Source: an uncultured Clostridia bacterium (lineage in GTDB: Bacteria; Bacillota; Clostridia; Christensenellales; Aristaeellaceae). Taken from it: DNA of 64,000 nt. This document shows positions 42,298 through 50,990 of this stretch, one piece after another. The notes beneath the pieces are model-generated. The model did not search any database, was not told where the DNA came from, and saw nothing but the letters and a program-made list of their open reading frames with translations. The stretch is from positions 186,001 through 250,000 of the forward strand of contig CAKTZR010000001.1 of NCBI GenBank assembly GCA_934636105.1, given 5' to 3'. The position numbers and the translations under genes were made by a program. Every line of letters starts with the position of its first letter. Position 1 is the first letter of the stretch.

Positions 42298-43701
42298 ATG
42301 GCTAAAGGAAGCATCGGTACCGTGGTGCAGGTCATCGGCCCGGTACTGGATATTCGATTTAAAGATGGCGAGCTGCCTCAGCTTTTGAACGCCGTTGAGG
42401 TTGAAAGCGGCGAGAAAAAACTGACGGTTGAGGTTGCGCAGCATATCGGCGACGATGTGGTGCGCTGTATCGCCATGAGCAGCACGGATGGCCTGACGCG
42501 CGGCGCAAAGGCCGTAGATACCGGCGCAGCCATCACGGTTCCGGTTGGCGAAAAGTGTCTGGGGCGCATCTTCAATCTGTTGGGCGAGCCGGTTGATAAT
42601 CAGCCCGCGCCGCAGGATGTAGAGCGCTGGGCAATTCACCGCGATCCGCCGCCGTACGATGAGCAGGAAACCTCTGCCGAAATCCTTGAAACGGGCATCA
42701 AGGTCGTTGACTTGATTGCGCCGTATGCAAAGGGCGGCAAGATTGGTCTGTTCGGCGGCGCTGGCGTCGGCAAAACCGTTCTTATCATGGAATTGATTAA
42801 TAACGTTGCCAAGCAGCACGGCGGTCTTTCCGTCTTCACGGGCGTTGGCGAACGCACGCGCGAAGGCAACGATCTTTACAACGAAATGAAGGAAAGCGGC
42901 GTTTTGAGCAAGACCGCATTGGTCTATGGTCAGATGAATGAGCCGCCGGGAGCCCGTATGCGCGTAGCGCTGTCCGGCTTGACGATGGCGGAGTATTTCC
43001 GCGATCGCGAAGGACAGGACGTGCTGCTGTTCATCGACAACATCTTCCGTTTTACACAGGCCGGTTCCGAGGTTTCCGCTCTGCTGGGCCGTATGCCGAG
43101 CGCGGTTGGCTATCAGCCGACGCTGGCGACGGAGATGGGCGCACTTCAGGAGCGCATTACCTCGACCAAACGCGGCTCGATCACATCTGTTCAGGCGGTT
43201 TATGTGCCTGCGGATGACTTGACCGATCCCGCTCCGGCAACGACGTTTGCGCATCTGGATGCAACGACCGTTCTTTCCCGTGCGATTTCTTCGCTGGGCA
43301 TTTATCCCGCCGTTGATCCGCTGGAATCGACCAGCCGCATTCTGAATCCGGATGTTGTGGGTGAGGAGCATTATCGCGTGGCCCGCGATGTGCAGCGCAT
43401 CTTGCAGCGCTACAAGGAATTGCAGGATATCATCGCCATCATGGGCATGGACGAGCTGTCCGAAGAAGACAAGTTGACCGTTTCCCGTGCGCGTAAGATT
43501 CAGCGTTTCCTTTCCCAGCCGTTCAGCGTGGCCGAGCAGTTCACCGGCATGGAAGGCAAGTACGTGCCGGTTAAGGAGACGATTCGCGGCTTCAAGGAAA
43601 TCATCGAAGGCAAGCATGATGATCTGCCGGAAAGCGCTTTCCTGTTTGTCGGTACGATTGACGAAGCGGTAGCGAAAGCCAAAAAGGGTGAGCATGTATG
43701 A
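42298..43701 (+). CDS. atpD: ATP synthase F1 subunit beta
   Basis: Catalytic subunit; 467 residues. P-loop GGAGVGKTVLIMEL, catalytic Glu in GVGERTREGNDLY, Walker B LLFIDNIFRFTQAG and the DELSEEDK segment (equivalent of DELSEED) in the C-terminal domain are all intact. Ribosome site AGAAGGAGCAACGCT. The stop overlaps atpC in ATGA. Confidence 0.98.
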   Translation: MAKGSIGTVVQVIGPVLDIRFKDGELPQLLNAVEVESGEKKLTVEVAQHIGDDVVRCIAMSSTDGLTRGAKAVDTGAAITVPVGEKCLGRIFNLLGEPVDNQPAPQDVERWAIHRDPPPYDEQETSAEILETGIKVVDLIAPYAKGGKIGLFGGAGVGKTVLIMELINNVAKQHGGLSVFTGVGERTREGNDLYNEMKESGVLSKTALVYGQMNEPPGARMRVALSGLTMAEYFRDREGQDVLLFIDNIFRFTQAGSEVSALLGRMPSAVGYQPTLATEMGALQERITSTKRGSITSVQAVYVPADDLTDPAPATTFAHLDATTVLSRAISSLGIYPAVDPLESTSRILNPDVVGEEHYRVARDVQRILQRYKELQDIIAIMGMDELSEEDKLTVSRARKIQRFLSQPFSVAEQFTGMEGKYVPVKETIRGFKEIIEGKHDDLPESAFLFVGTIDEAVAKAKKGEHV

Positions 43702-44099
43702 GTACGTTCCACCTGAAAATCAGCACGCCGGATGGCTTGCTCTTTGACGGAGAGGTTGAGCGTGTTCGCGCCCGCATGATCGATGGCGACGTGTGTCTGC
43801 TGGCGCACCATGCCGATTACGTCTCTGCCGTTGGCGCTGGCGAAGCAGCTATCGCGCTTGAGAGCGGTCAAGTACGACGCGCAGCCTGTATTGGCGGCAT
43901 GCTCGCGATGATTAACGGCGAAGCCAATCTGATTGCGACGACGTTTGAATGGGCGGAAGATATTGATCTGCCGCGTGCGCAGCATGCAAAAGAAGTTGCG
44001 CAAGTTCGTATTGAAGCCGCAAAAAACGATGAGCGTGAACTGATGCTGGCCGAAGCAAAACTGCGTCGAGCGTTGGTTCGCATCGGCGTCAAGAGCTGA
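43698..44099 (+). CDS. atpC: ATP synthase F1 subunit epsilon
   Basis: Small rotor subunit that can restrain ATP hydrolysis. 133 residues: beta-sandwich N-terminal domain (STFHLKISTPDGLLFDGEVE) and two C-terminal helices (ARAQHAKEV..., ELMLAEAKLRRALVRIG). Last gene of the operon, start overlapping atpD, stop followed by a terminator. Confidence 0.93.
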   Translation: MSTFHLKISTPDGLLFDGEVERVRARMIDGDVCLLAHHADYVSAVGAGEAAIALESGQVRRAACIGGMLAMINGEANLIATTFEWAEDIDLPRAQHAKEVAQVRIEAAKNDERELMLAEAKLRRALVRIGVKS

Positions 44100-44112
44100 T
44101 AAATAAAATGCG

Positions 44113-44146
44113 AATAAGGACGGCTTGTGCCGTCCTTATTTTTTGT
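44113..44146. terminator. Terminator of the atp operon, also serving the PBP gene
   Basis: AATAAGGACGGC (44113-44124) and GCCGTCCTTATT (44129-44140) are perfect complements around TTGT, followed by TTTT. The A-rich left flank allows use from the convergent PBP gene. Confidence 0.93.
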
Positions 44147-44185
44147 ATGCCATTTTTACATTCTTGTTACATTCGTTGAATTATT

Positions 44186-46543
44186 CTACTCGCTGTGCCC
44201 GGATAGCGCCGGAATCAGGCTTCTCAATCCGGAAAAGAATCCGCTGTTTGCCTGCACCTGAGCAAGCTGTACCGCCTGTTTCCCTTCGAGCCACACACCC
44301 TGTTGCAGCAATTCTTCGTGAATCGGTATAATTCGGTACGTATACAACACACCCGCTTGCGCAGAAGTATCCAGGAAACTGAGTGCCTGCCCGGAAGAAG
44401 CAATCATTTCCGTTAGAATCACCGATTCTCCAACCGCATCACGTTGGACACGGTATCGCGCATCCGAAGATGCCTTGAAATGCAATTCAGGATATCCGTT
44501 CGCATCGTGCGCGACATAGAAAGAGGAGGGAGCAGAAGGAGCCTGCCAAACATCCGAAACCGCATAAGGCCGATTAGACGCGGCAAAAACTTCGCTGATT
44601 CGATATTCTTTCGGCGTTTTTTCGCTGGCCAGCATGACAGAGCCGTGGCTCGTCAACGCACGTTTATCCAGCGTCAGCCAAATCAGACCGTCCGGCTGTG
44701 TAAAATCCGGCTTATCCCGATCCGTATACGCCTTTTTGAAAAAAGCAGCTGCAAGCGAAGCCGTATTGCGTCCGCCCGTTATGCCGTTTGAAATCTTGTG
44801 CTTGGCATCGGTCTGGTCAAAACCCATCCAGACCGAAACGGAGATTTCCGGATTATACGCAGCCATCCAGATATCGCGATTTCCGCCATTCATGGACACG
44901 GTTCCGGTTTTGCCCGCAATCGGCGTATTAGCCGAAAGCATTCGGGTTCCCGTTCCGTTTGAAACAACCGATTGCAAAAGCGAGGTCATCAGAAAAGCGT
45001 TTTGTGCTGAAATCACCTGTTCACCGCTGACCTTTCGCTCGTATACAATGTCGCCGTCCGTCGATTCAATTCTGCTGACGCAGTAGGGCTGATGATATAC
45101 GCCGCCGTTGGCATACGGAACATAAGACGCGGCCAATTCAACCGGGGTCACGCCATAAGTCATCGATCCAAGCGCGAGGGACAGATTTCGGTCGCTGTTC
45201 TGCGTCGGAATGCCCATTTTATTGAGATAGCGAATGGATGCGTCCAGGCCGATTTCCTCCAGCAGCCGAACGGCCGTCGTGTTCAGCGAGTTTCGAACAG
45301 CCGTCCGCATGGTGACCAATCCATAATATCGATCGCCTGCGTTACGCGGGGTATAGCCGCCAAAGCTCGTCTTTTCATCCAGCAAAACGGATGCTGTTGT
45401 ATAGCCCAATTCCAGAGCCGGGCCATAAACCGCCAGTGGTTTTAATGCCGATCCGGGTTGCCGACGCATCTGCGTTGCGCGATTCAATCCACGTCGAACC
45501 GAATACTCCCGTCCGCCAACCATGGCCAGCACTGCGCCGCTGTTCGTATCGACGACCGCCATTGCGCTTTGAATCGGCGTGCCATCCGAAGCTGCGGACG
45601 GGAAAAAGCTTTGATCCGTATACACTTCATCCGCAATCGCCTGAAGCCTTGCGTCATAAGCCGTATAAATTTCAAAGCCGCCCTGAATCACTTCGTCCGC
45701 CGAAAGCTCAAGAAGCTCTGCGCTTTCCCGAAGGGCTTCGTCGATATACCAGCTGTACAGCTGTTTTTCAGTTTCCTGCGCCAGCACCCAAATACTTTCA
45801 TTTTGTGCCGCCTGTTCTTCCTCCGATGTAATCATTCCATTTTCCTCCATGACGGCCAGAATGTAGCGCCGACGAGCCTGATTGCTGGAAGGGCTGATAT
45901 GCGGTGCATATATAGAAGGCGCTTTGATGATGGCCGCGAGACAGGCACTCTGGTTCAGCGTCAGTTCTTTGGCTTGAACGCCGAAATAGGCCTGCGCCGC
46001 AGCTTCAATGCCATACGCGCCGCGGCCGAAATACACGGTATTCAAATACATCGCCAAAATCTCATCCTTGCCGTATGTTTTTTCGATTTGGAAGGCCAGA
46101 CTGATTTCTTCCAGCTTGCGGCGTATTGTCTTTTCCGAGCTGAGATGGGTGAGCTTTGCCAGCTGCTGGGTGATGGTACTTGCGCCTTCGGCCAGCGATC
46201 CGCTTCTTAGATTGCTGCGCAGTGCACCGAAAATTCGATAAATATCAATACCGCGATGCTCATAAAAACGCAAATCCTCGGCGGCGATGAAGGCTTGACG
46301 CGTATGCAGGGGAATATCATTTAAAGAAACGACTGTTCTGTTTTCCGCTCCGCGCAATTCGCTCATCAGCTCGCCCTGCGCGTCATACATCGAAGACGTT
46401 TGGGCTAAAGCCGTCAGCTTCGACGAATCCAATTTCTGCCAGCTTGGCACATCAAAAATCACATAAAACGCTGCGCAGGCCAGCAAAAGAAGCCCAACAA
46501 GTACAGCCAAAATCGTCAGCAGCACTTTTTTTGTTTTGCGCAT
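44186..46543 (-). CDS. Class A penicillin-binding protein (PBP1A-like)
   Basis: Bifunctional peptidoglycan synthase. The 785 residues have a short cytoplasmic tail, one membrane anchor (about 8-30), a glycosyltransferase domain with AAEDLRFYEHRGID (catalytic Glu), GASTITQQLAK and the RRKLEEI segment, then a transpeptidase domain with the active Ser in RQPGSALKPLAVY (SxxK), NSLNTTA (SxN) and GKTGT. About 100 C-terminal residues look like a fibronectin III-type module (FYVAHDANGYPELHFKASSD). The start at 46543 follows GAGGAGGCTGAAGGA; the frame extends further upstream without a better site. It is divergent from the spoIIA operon. Confidence 0.9.
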   Translation of the reverse strand: MRKTKKVLLTILAVLVGLLLLACAAFYVIFDVPSWQKLDSSKLTALAQTSSMYDAQGELMSELRGAENRTVVSLNDIPLHTRQAFIAAEDLRFYEHRGIDIYRIFGALRSNLRSGSLAEGASTITQQLAKLTHLSSEKTIRRKLEEISLAFQIEKTYGKDEILAMYLNTVYFGRGAYGIEAAAQAYFGVQAKELTLNQSACLAAIIKAPSIYAPHISPSSNQARRRYILAVMEENGMITSEEEQAAQNESIWVLAQETEKQLYSWYIDEALRESAELLELSADEVIQGGFEIYTAYDARLQAIADEVYTDQSFFPSAASDGTPIQSAMAVVDTNSGAVLAMVGGREYSVRRGLNRATQMRRQPGSALKPLAVYGPALELGYTTASVLLDEKTSFGGYTPRNAGDRYYGLVTMRTAVRNSLNTTAVRLLEEIGLDASIRYLNKMGIPTQNSDRNLSLALGSMTYGVTPVELAASYVPYANGGVYHQPYCVSRIESTDGDIVYERKVSGEQVISAQNAFLMTSLLQSVVSNGTGTRMLSANTPIAGKTGTVSMNGGNRDIWMAAYNPEISVSVWMGFDQTDAKHKISNGITGGRNTASLAAAFFKKAYTDRDKPDFTQPDGLIWLTLDKRALTSHGSVMLASEKTPKEYRISEVFAASNRPYAVSDVWQAPSAPSSFYVAHDANGYPELHFKASSDARYRVQRDAVGESVILTEMIASSGQALSFLDTSAQAGVLYTYRIIPIHEELLQQGVWLEGKQAVQLAQVQANSGFFSGLRSLIPALSGHSE

Positions 46544-46668
46544 TCCTTCAGCCTCCTCAACGTGTTTTTCTCTTTTTTGCCCCATTCGGCGAAAAATATA
46601 CGTTTTTCTGCATAGAAGGGCATATACCTTCATATGATGTAACATCAAACACAAGAGGAGGGATTCCT

Positions 46669-46998
46669 TTGCTGCAAACCAAACAGCAGGGCGACAAATT
46701 GACGGTCTATCTAGCCGGAGAAATTGACCACTGCGCCGCAGAAGGACTTCGAAATGAAATGGAAACGCTGATCGTTCAGCATCATCCACGCACCTTGGTT
46801 CTTGATTTTTCGCAGGTCAGCTTTATGGATAGCTCCGGCGTCGGCATGATTATCGGGCGATATAAAACCATGCGCGCGCGCGGAGGAAACGTCGCCGCAA
46901 GCGGTCTTCATCCGCCGGTGGATCGGTTATTTCACTTGGCCGGTCTGCACAGAATCATTGCTGCTCAGGAAGCGGAAGGACGGGAAACATATGAATAA
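46669..46998 (+). CDS. spoIIAA: Anti-sigma F factor antagonist
   Basis: STAS-domain protein that, when unphosphorylated, frees sigma F from SpoIIAB in the forespore. 109 residues, with the phosphorylatable Ser in SFMDSSGVGMIIGRYK (about 52-67). The TTG at 46669 is the best start: GAGGAGGGATTCC precedes it, and no ATG is available in the domain's expected start region. First of three overlapping sporulation genes. No convincing sigma-H promoter could be read upstream. Confidence 0.9.
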   Translation: MLQTKQQGDKLTVYLAGEIDHCAAEGLRNEMETLIVQHHPRTLVLDFSQVSFMDSSGVGMIIGRYKTMRARGGNVAASGLHPPVDRLFHLAGLHRIIAAQEAEGRETYE

Positions 46999-47419
46999 TC
47001 AAATGGAACTCAAATTCTTGGCCGTCGCTGAAAATGAAGCTTTTGCCCGAATGGTTATCAGCGCGTTCCTCGTGCAGGCCAATCCTACGCTCAGCGTCGT
47101 ATCCGAAGTTCGAACAGCCGTCAGCGAAGCCGTTACCAATGCCATTGTTCACGCGTATGAGGAGATAAGCGGACAGGTAATTCTTCGTGCCTGGATTGAT
47201 GAAAACGACATCCGCATTGAAATCGAAGATATGGGGAAGGGCATTGAGGATATTGAGCAAGCCATGCAGCCGTTTTATACGTCGCATCCTGAACAGGAGC
47301 GAACCGGCATGGGGTTTGCACTCATGCAATCCTTCATGGATCATGTCCGCGTTCGATCCTCTCTTGGAAACGGAACAGTCGTTTTTATGCAGAAAAGGCT
47401 GCATGAAAGCGACGAGTGA
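46991..47419 (+). CDS. spoIIAB: Anti-sigma F factor, serine kinase
   Basis: GHKL-fold kinase that binds sigma F or phosphorylates SpoIIAA. 142 residues; ATP-site motifs are EAVTNAIVHAYE (N box), IEDMGKGIED (G1) and ERTGMGFALMQSFMD (G2). The ATG at 46991 overlaps the spoIIAA stop by 8 bases; an upstream frame extension to 46958 has no ribosome site. Confidence 0.93.
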   Translation: MNNQMELKFLAVAENEAFARMVISAFLVQANPTLSVVSEVRTAVSEAVTNAIVHAYEEISGQVILRAWIDENDIRIEIEDMGKGIEDIEQAMQPFYTSHPEQERTGMGFALMQSFMDHVRVRSSLGNGTVVFMQKRLHESDE

Positions 47420-48123
47420 TGGAAGCGGATCGCACTACCAAAGAGGAAAACCTGCTGATTCGTGCGCAAAGCGGCGACACAGAAGCCGCCGAATTATACC
47501 TCGCAGCCTTTGTCCCGCTTCTCAATACGATTGCCCGGCGGTTTTGCAATCCCGTGCTATCCGCACAGGATCTCCGTCAGGCAGGCTATATGGGGCTTCT
47601 GCTGGCTTTGCAGCGCTATGAGCGCAATCAAAATGCGCAGTTCATGACATATGCCATGCCGTGGGTGCTTGGCGAAATGAAGAGAGCACTCCGTTGCGCG
47701 ACAAATTCGCCTGTCAACGGTTCGCGCAGCCGTTTCATCACACGGTGTCTCGGTCAACTCAGCGCAATGCTCGGCCGCGAACCGCGCATTGACGAGCTGG
47801 CGAAATTCTGCAATGCTAGTCCTTCTGAAATCGTTTGGGCACTTGAGGGAAACTGCGCGCCTCAGTCGCTGGACTATTCCTGCGAGGAGAGTGGAAGAAC
47901 GCTGCTGGAAACACTCGTCAGCCCAGAACGGATTGACGATCAATCCGTTGATATTCATTTAGCCCTTTCTCGCCTGTCCTTTCAAGAACGCACGTTGATT
48001 GTCCTGCGCTATTTTCGAGATCACACGCAAAAGGAGACCGCCCAAATAATGAACATGAGCCAATCCCAAATCAGTCGAATGGAACGAACCGCCTTGGAAA
48101 ATCTGCGCCAGTGGCTCACATAA
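47419..48123 (+). CDS. sigF: RNA polymerase sigma F
   Basis: First forespore-specific sigma factor (SpoIIAC). 234 residues with region 2 (DLRQAGYMGLLLALQRYE, QFMTYAMPWVLGEMKR), region 3 (LGREPRIDELAKFCNASPSE) and region 4 (DHTQKETAQIMNMSQSQISR). Translation begins at the ATG overlapping the spoIIAB stop by one base; a GTG at 47416 is an alternative. Its last 8 bases overlap the convergent YlbJ-like gene. Complete spoIIA indicates a spore former. Confidence 0.94.
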   Translation: MEADRTTKEENLLIRAQSGDTEAAELYLAAFVPLLNTIARRFCNPVLSAQDLRQAGYMGLLLALQRYERNQNAQFMTYAMPWVLGEMKRALRCATNSPVNGSRSRFITRCLGQLSAMLGREPRIDELAKFCNASPSEIVWALEGNCAPQSLDYSCEESGRTLLETLVSPERIDDQSVDIHLALSRLSFQERTLIVLRYFRDHTQKETAQIMNMSQSQISRMERTALENLRQWLT

Positions 48124-48964
48124 ACTGAACCATCAATGCCATTGCAGCGCCGGAACCAAACGCTCTAAGCAGCGCAAATCCGAACAGCTGCCCTTGTGTT
48201 ATGCCGCAGGTTTGGAGGAATAAGCGATTCTGGGTCAGAATTGAAAAACCACCAAATCCCGTCAGCACAGCCATGCAGACGACAGTTCGACTATCCGCTG
48301 CACCCAGCATACTCAACGCGCGCATACCGCCTGCAATTTCAAGCGCAGCCTGAAAACAGGCGTGTCCCCATGCGGATAAAAAAGGGAATACAACGGCTAC
48401 GCAGGAAGCTGCAACACTGAAAAAAACAATGCACCCGCCAACACCAAGCACTGCCTGAACGCTGTCCACGACAGGATTAGCCATCCGGCCATCTTGTACG
48501 CTGGAATAAACCGTTCGATCTTCTCGTGCAGAATAAGCGTACCAAACGCAGGCGCATGCAAAACCCGCGCCCAGCCAATGTGCGGCCAGCAGCCGAACAC
48601 ACAAACTTTGACTGATTCCCCACGCATGCAGCGTACCCAGAAAAAACATGGGGCTGATTGTCCCCGTAAGCGCGCTGAACGCTGCACATCGCCTGCGGCT
48701 CATCCCTTCGGCAGAAGCGGATAGCATTGCGGCACCGGAAGGGGAGCCTCCCAGCAATCCCAGCGTCACTGCCAATGGAGCGGAAGGTATAGCGCTGTTT
48801 TTCAGGCGGGCCGCCAGCATTTTGCACAGCACCATATATGGAAAAAGACTCGGCACAATGTCCCGTCCCCAAACGCAAAGCGCTTCGCGCGCAGCATTCG
48901 TTGCCAGATCGGGGAAACGCAGAATCAGCGCAACCATCGCAAAAGCGGCCAGAGCAGCAGTCAT
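48116..48964 (-). CDS. YlbJ-like sporulation membrane protein
   Basis: Integral membrane protein of 282 residues with about eight hydrophobic segments. The LGLLGGSPSGAAMLSASAEG segment and a later VLTGFGGFSILTQN segment match the nucleoside-recognition (gate) domains of YlbJ/SpoIIIAE-region proteins, for which YlbJ is required for cortex formation. Ribosome site CGGAGGTGCTTAACCG. It converges on and overlaps sigF by 8 bases, so the two transcripts must cross. The sporulation assignment rests on these motifs and on context. Confidence 0.75.
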   Translation of the reverse strand: MTAALAAFAMVALILRFPDLATNAAREALCVWGRDIVPSLFPYMVLCKMLAARLKNSAIPSAPLAVTLGLLGGSPSGAAMLSASAEGMSRRRCAAFSALTGTISPMFFLGTLHAWGISQSLCVRLLAAHWLGAGFACACVWYAYSAREDRTVYSSVQDGRMANPVVDSVQAVLGVGGCIVFFSVAASCVAVVFPFLSAWGHACFQAALEIAGGMRALSMLGAADSRTVVCMAVLTGFGGFSILTQNRLFLQTCGITQGQLFGFALLRAFGSGAAMALMVQFM

Positions 48965-49068
48965 CGGTTAAGCACCTCCGGGACACTCTATGCAGCCCGC
49001 GCGCTCAGCCATGTCAGCAAAAAAGCAAAGTTTTTCCGGAAAAAGGACGAAAAAATGAACGTCACCTG

Positions 49069-49098
49069 TTGCATGCGATGTCTGCATCGTGCTATAAT
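49069..49098 (+). promoter_or_regulatory. Promoter of the YebC-family gene
   Basis: TTGCAT (49069-49074), 18-base spacer, TATAAT (49093-49098) with extended TGC. Confidence 0.72.
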
Positions 49099-49136
49099 AA
49101 TCGATGTAGCAAAAATAACCGGGAGGTTTTTTACGT

Positions 49137-49886
49137 ATGTCAGGCCATTCCAAGTGGGCAAATATTAAGCACAAAAAGGGCAAGGCGGACGCGGAGCGCG
49201 GCAAGGTTTTCACCAAAATCGGCCGTGAAATCGCTATCGCCGTGCGCGACGGCGGCAGCGATCCGACCGTCAACGGCAAACTTCGCGACGTGATTGCAAA
49301 AGCGAAGGCCAACAATATGCCCAACGAAAACATCAAGCGTTCCATCGCGAAGGCGGCGGGCGAGCTGGGCAACGTCAATTATGAGGAGATTCAGTACGAG
49401 GGCTATGCGCCGGGCGGCGTCGCGGTCATCGTTTCCACCGTCACCGACAACCGTAATCGCACCGCTTCCGACATTCGACACATCTTCGATAAGAACGGCG
49501 GCTCTCTGGGCACGAACGGCTGCGTTTCCTACATGTTCGACAATGTCGGCCTGATTGTGATCGAGCGCAAGCCGGGCATGGACGAGGATGAAGTGATGAT
49601 GGCTGCACTCGATGCCGGTGCCAGCGATGTGGAAGTGCTCGAAGACAGCTTCGAAGTGACCACTACCGTTTCTGATTTCTCTGCCGTTCGCGACAATCTG
49701 GAAAAGGCAGGCTACACGTTCCTGAGCGCTGAACTGACCATGATTCCGCAGACGACCAACGAAATTACCGATCCGGAAACCGTTGAGAAGATTCAGAAAA
49801 TGCTGGAAATGCTCGATGATCTGGACGACGTGCAGGATGTGTATCACAATGGCGATCTGCCCGAGGAAGAAGACGAGGACGACTGA
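49137..49886 (+). CDS. YebC/TACO1-family protein
   Basis: Cytoplasmic protein of the YebC/PmpR family, 249 residues, standard length. The N terminus MSGHSKWANIKHKKGKADA and the acidic groove region (GYAPGGVAVIV, DNRNRTASDIRH) are diagnostic. Family members have been described as transcription regulators and, more recently, as factors easing translation of proline-rich stretches. The ATG follows GGGAGGTTTTTTACGT. The C terminus is very acidic (EEEDEDD). A monocistronic unit. Confidence 0.93.
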   Translation: MSGHSKWANIKHKKGKADAERGKVFTKIGREIAIAVRDGGSDPTVNGKLRDVIAKAKANNMPNENIKRSIAKAAGELGNVNYEEIQYEGYAPGGVAVIVSTVTDNRNRTASDIRHIFDKNGGSLGTNGCVSYMFDNVGLIVIERKPGMDEDEVMMAALDAGASDVEVLEDSFEVTTTVSDFSAVRDNLEKAGYTFLSAELTMIPQTTNEITDPETVEKIQKMLEMLDDLDDVQDVYHNGDLPEEEDEDD

Positions 49887-49908
49887 TCTTCGCCGCAATA
49901 GAAAAGAG

Positions 49909-49936
49909 GCTGCCCGGCTTGCCGAGCGGCTTTTTT
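49909..49936 (+). terminator. Terminator of the YebC-family gene
   Basis: GCTGCCCGGC (49909-49918) pairs with GCCGAGCGGC (49921-49930) with one mismatch; the innermost pairs open to form the loop. TTTTTT follows. Confidence 0.78.
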
Positions 49937-49947
49937 CATGCCATGTC

Positions 49948-49976
49948 TTGACATTTGGTCTCGATTATGAAACAAT
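49948..49976 (+). promoter_or_regulatory. Possible promoter of the glycosyltransferase-rsmA unit
   Basis: Consensus TTGACA (49948-49953), 17-base spacer, weak -10 AACAAT (49971-49976). Confidence 0.45.
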
Positions 49977-50023
49977 AGGCTTGTATATGGCCGGTCTTCG
50001 GTATTAAAGAGAGGTTACCTATC

Positions 50024-50977
50024 ATGAAAGGGACTGTAACGTTAATCGTACCCTGCTATAATGAGGAAGAATCTCTTCCCATTTTTTATCATGCCGTTTG
50101 CGATGTGGCCCGGAATCTTCCGGATTACGAACTGACTTTGCTGCTGGTTAACGATGGCTCTAAGGATGGCACGCTCCAGATTATGCGCGATCTGGCTGCG
50201 CAGGATGAGCATGTCAAATTCCTTTCTTTTTCCAGAAACTTCGGAAAAGAAGCTGCCATGTATGCCGGCTTCTGCAACGCAAAGGGAGATTATGTCGCCG
50301 TTATGGATGCCGACATGCAGGATCCGCCGTCTCTGCTGCCCGAAATGCTTGAAATCCTCGAAAAGGAAGACTATGACAGCGTCGCTACGCGCCGCGTAAC
50401 GCGGGATGGCGAGCCGCCGATCCGTTCGTTCTTCGCGCGGATGTTCTACAAACTCATCAACCACATCTCCGAAGCCGATATTGTAGACGGCGCACGCGAT
50501 TTCCGCCTGATGAAGCGCGAAATGGTCGATGCGATTGTATCCATGTGCGAATATAATCGTTTTTCCAAGGGCATCTTCGGATGGATCGGCTTTAAAACAA
50601 AATGGCTGCCTTATAAAAATGTGGAGCGCGTCGCAGGCGAAACCAAGTGGAGCTTTTTCAAGCTGTTTAAATATTCGCTGGATGGCATTGTCAATTTTTC
50701 GCAGGCGCCCCTGTCCATTGCATCGGTTTCCGGCCTTGTGCTGACCTTCATCGCCTTTTTCATGATTCTTTTTGTTGTCGTTCGTCGGCTCATCTTCGGC
50801 GATCCTGTCGCAGGTTGGGCTTCAACGGTGTGTATCATCCTGTTCATCGGCGGCGTGCAGCTGCTTTGCATGGGCATCATGGGGCAGTATTTAGCCAAGA
50901 CGTATTTGGAAGTCAAGAACCGTCCGCATTACATCATCAGCGAAACCAACGAAAAAGACGCGAAACGCATCGGTTGA
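50024..50977 (+). CDS. GT2-family membrane glycosyltransferase (GtrB/DPM-like)
   Basis: Transfers a sugar from a nucleotide donor to a polyprenyl phosphate on the inner membrane face. The 317 residues have a GT-A domain with VTLIVPCYNEEESLP, NDGSKDGT and the metal-binding VMDADMQDPP, the KxxRxxFF-type region (FARMFYKLINH), and two C-terminal transmembrane segments (about 232-254 and 268-290). This is the GtrB/YkcC arrangement. Ribosome site AGAGAGGTTACCTATC. rsmA follows 13 bases later. The sugar is unknown. Confidence 0.88.
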   Translation: MKGTVTLIVPCYNEEESLPIFYHAVCDVARNLPDYELTLLLVNDGSKDGTLQIMRDLAAQDEHVKFLSFSRNFGKEAAMYAGFCNAKGDYVAVMDADMQDPPSLLPEMLEILEKEDYDSVATRRVTRDGEPPIRSFFARMFYKLINHISEADIVDGARDFRLMKREMVDAIVSMCEYNRFSKGIFGWIGFKTKWLPYKNVERVAGETKWSFFKLFKYSLDGIVNFSQAPLSIASVSGLVLTFIAFFMILFVVVRRLIFGDPVAGWASTVCIILFIGGVQLLCMGIMGQYLAKTYLEVKNRPHYIISETNEKDAKRIG

Positions 50978-50990
50978 GCAAGGAGGCTCT

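Noticed and set aside
41917..43695. Minus-strand open frame of 592 codons opposite atpG/atpD
   Set aside because: Shadow frame opposite two certain genes; no start signal and no recognisable domain.
46544..46668. Sigma-H-type promoter for spoIIAA
   Set aside because: GAAGGGCAT...TATGATGTAA loosely resembles the consensus, but with several mismatches in both boxes; not strong enough to list.
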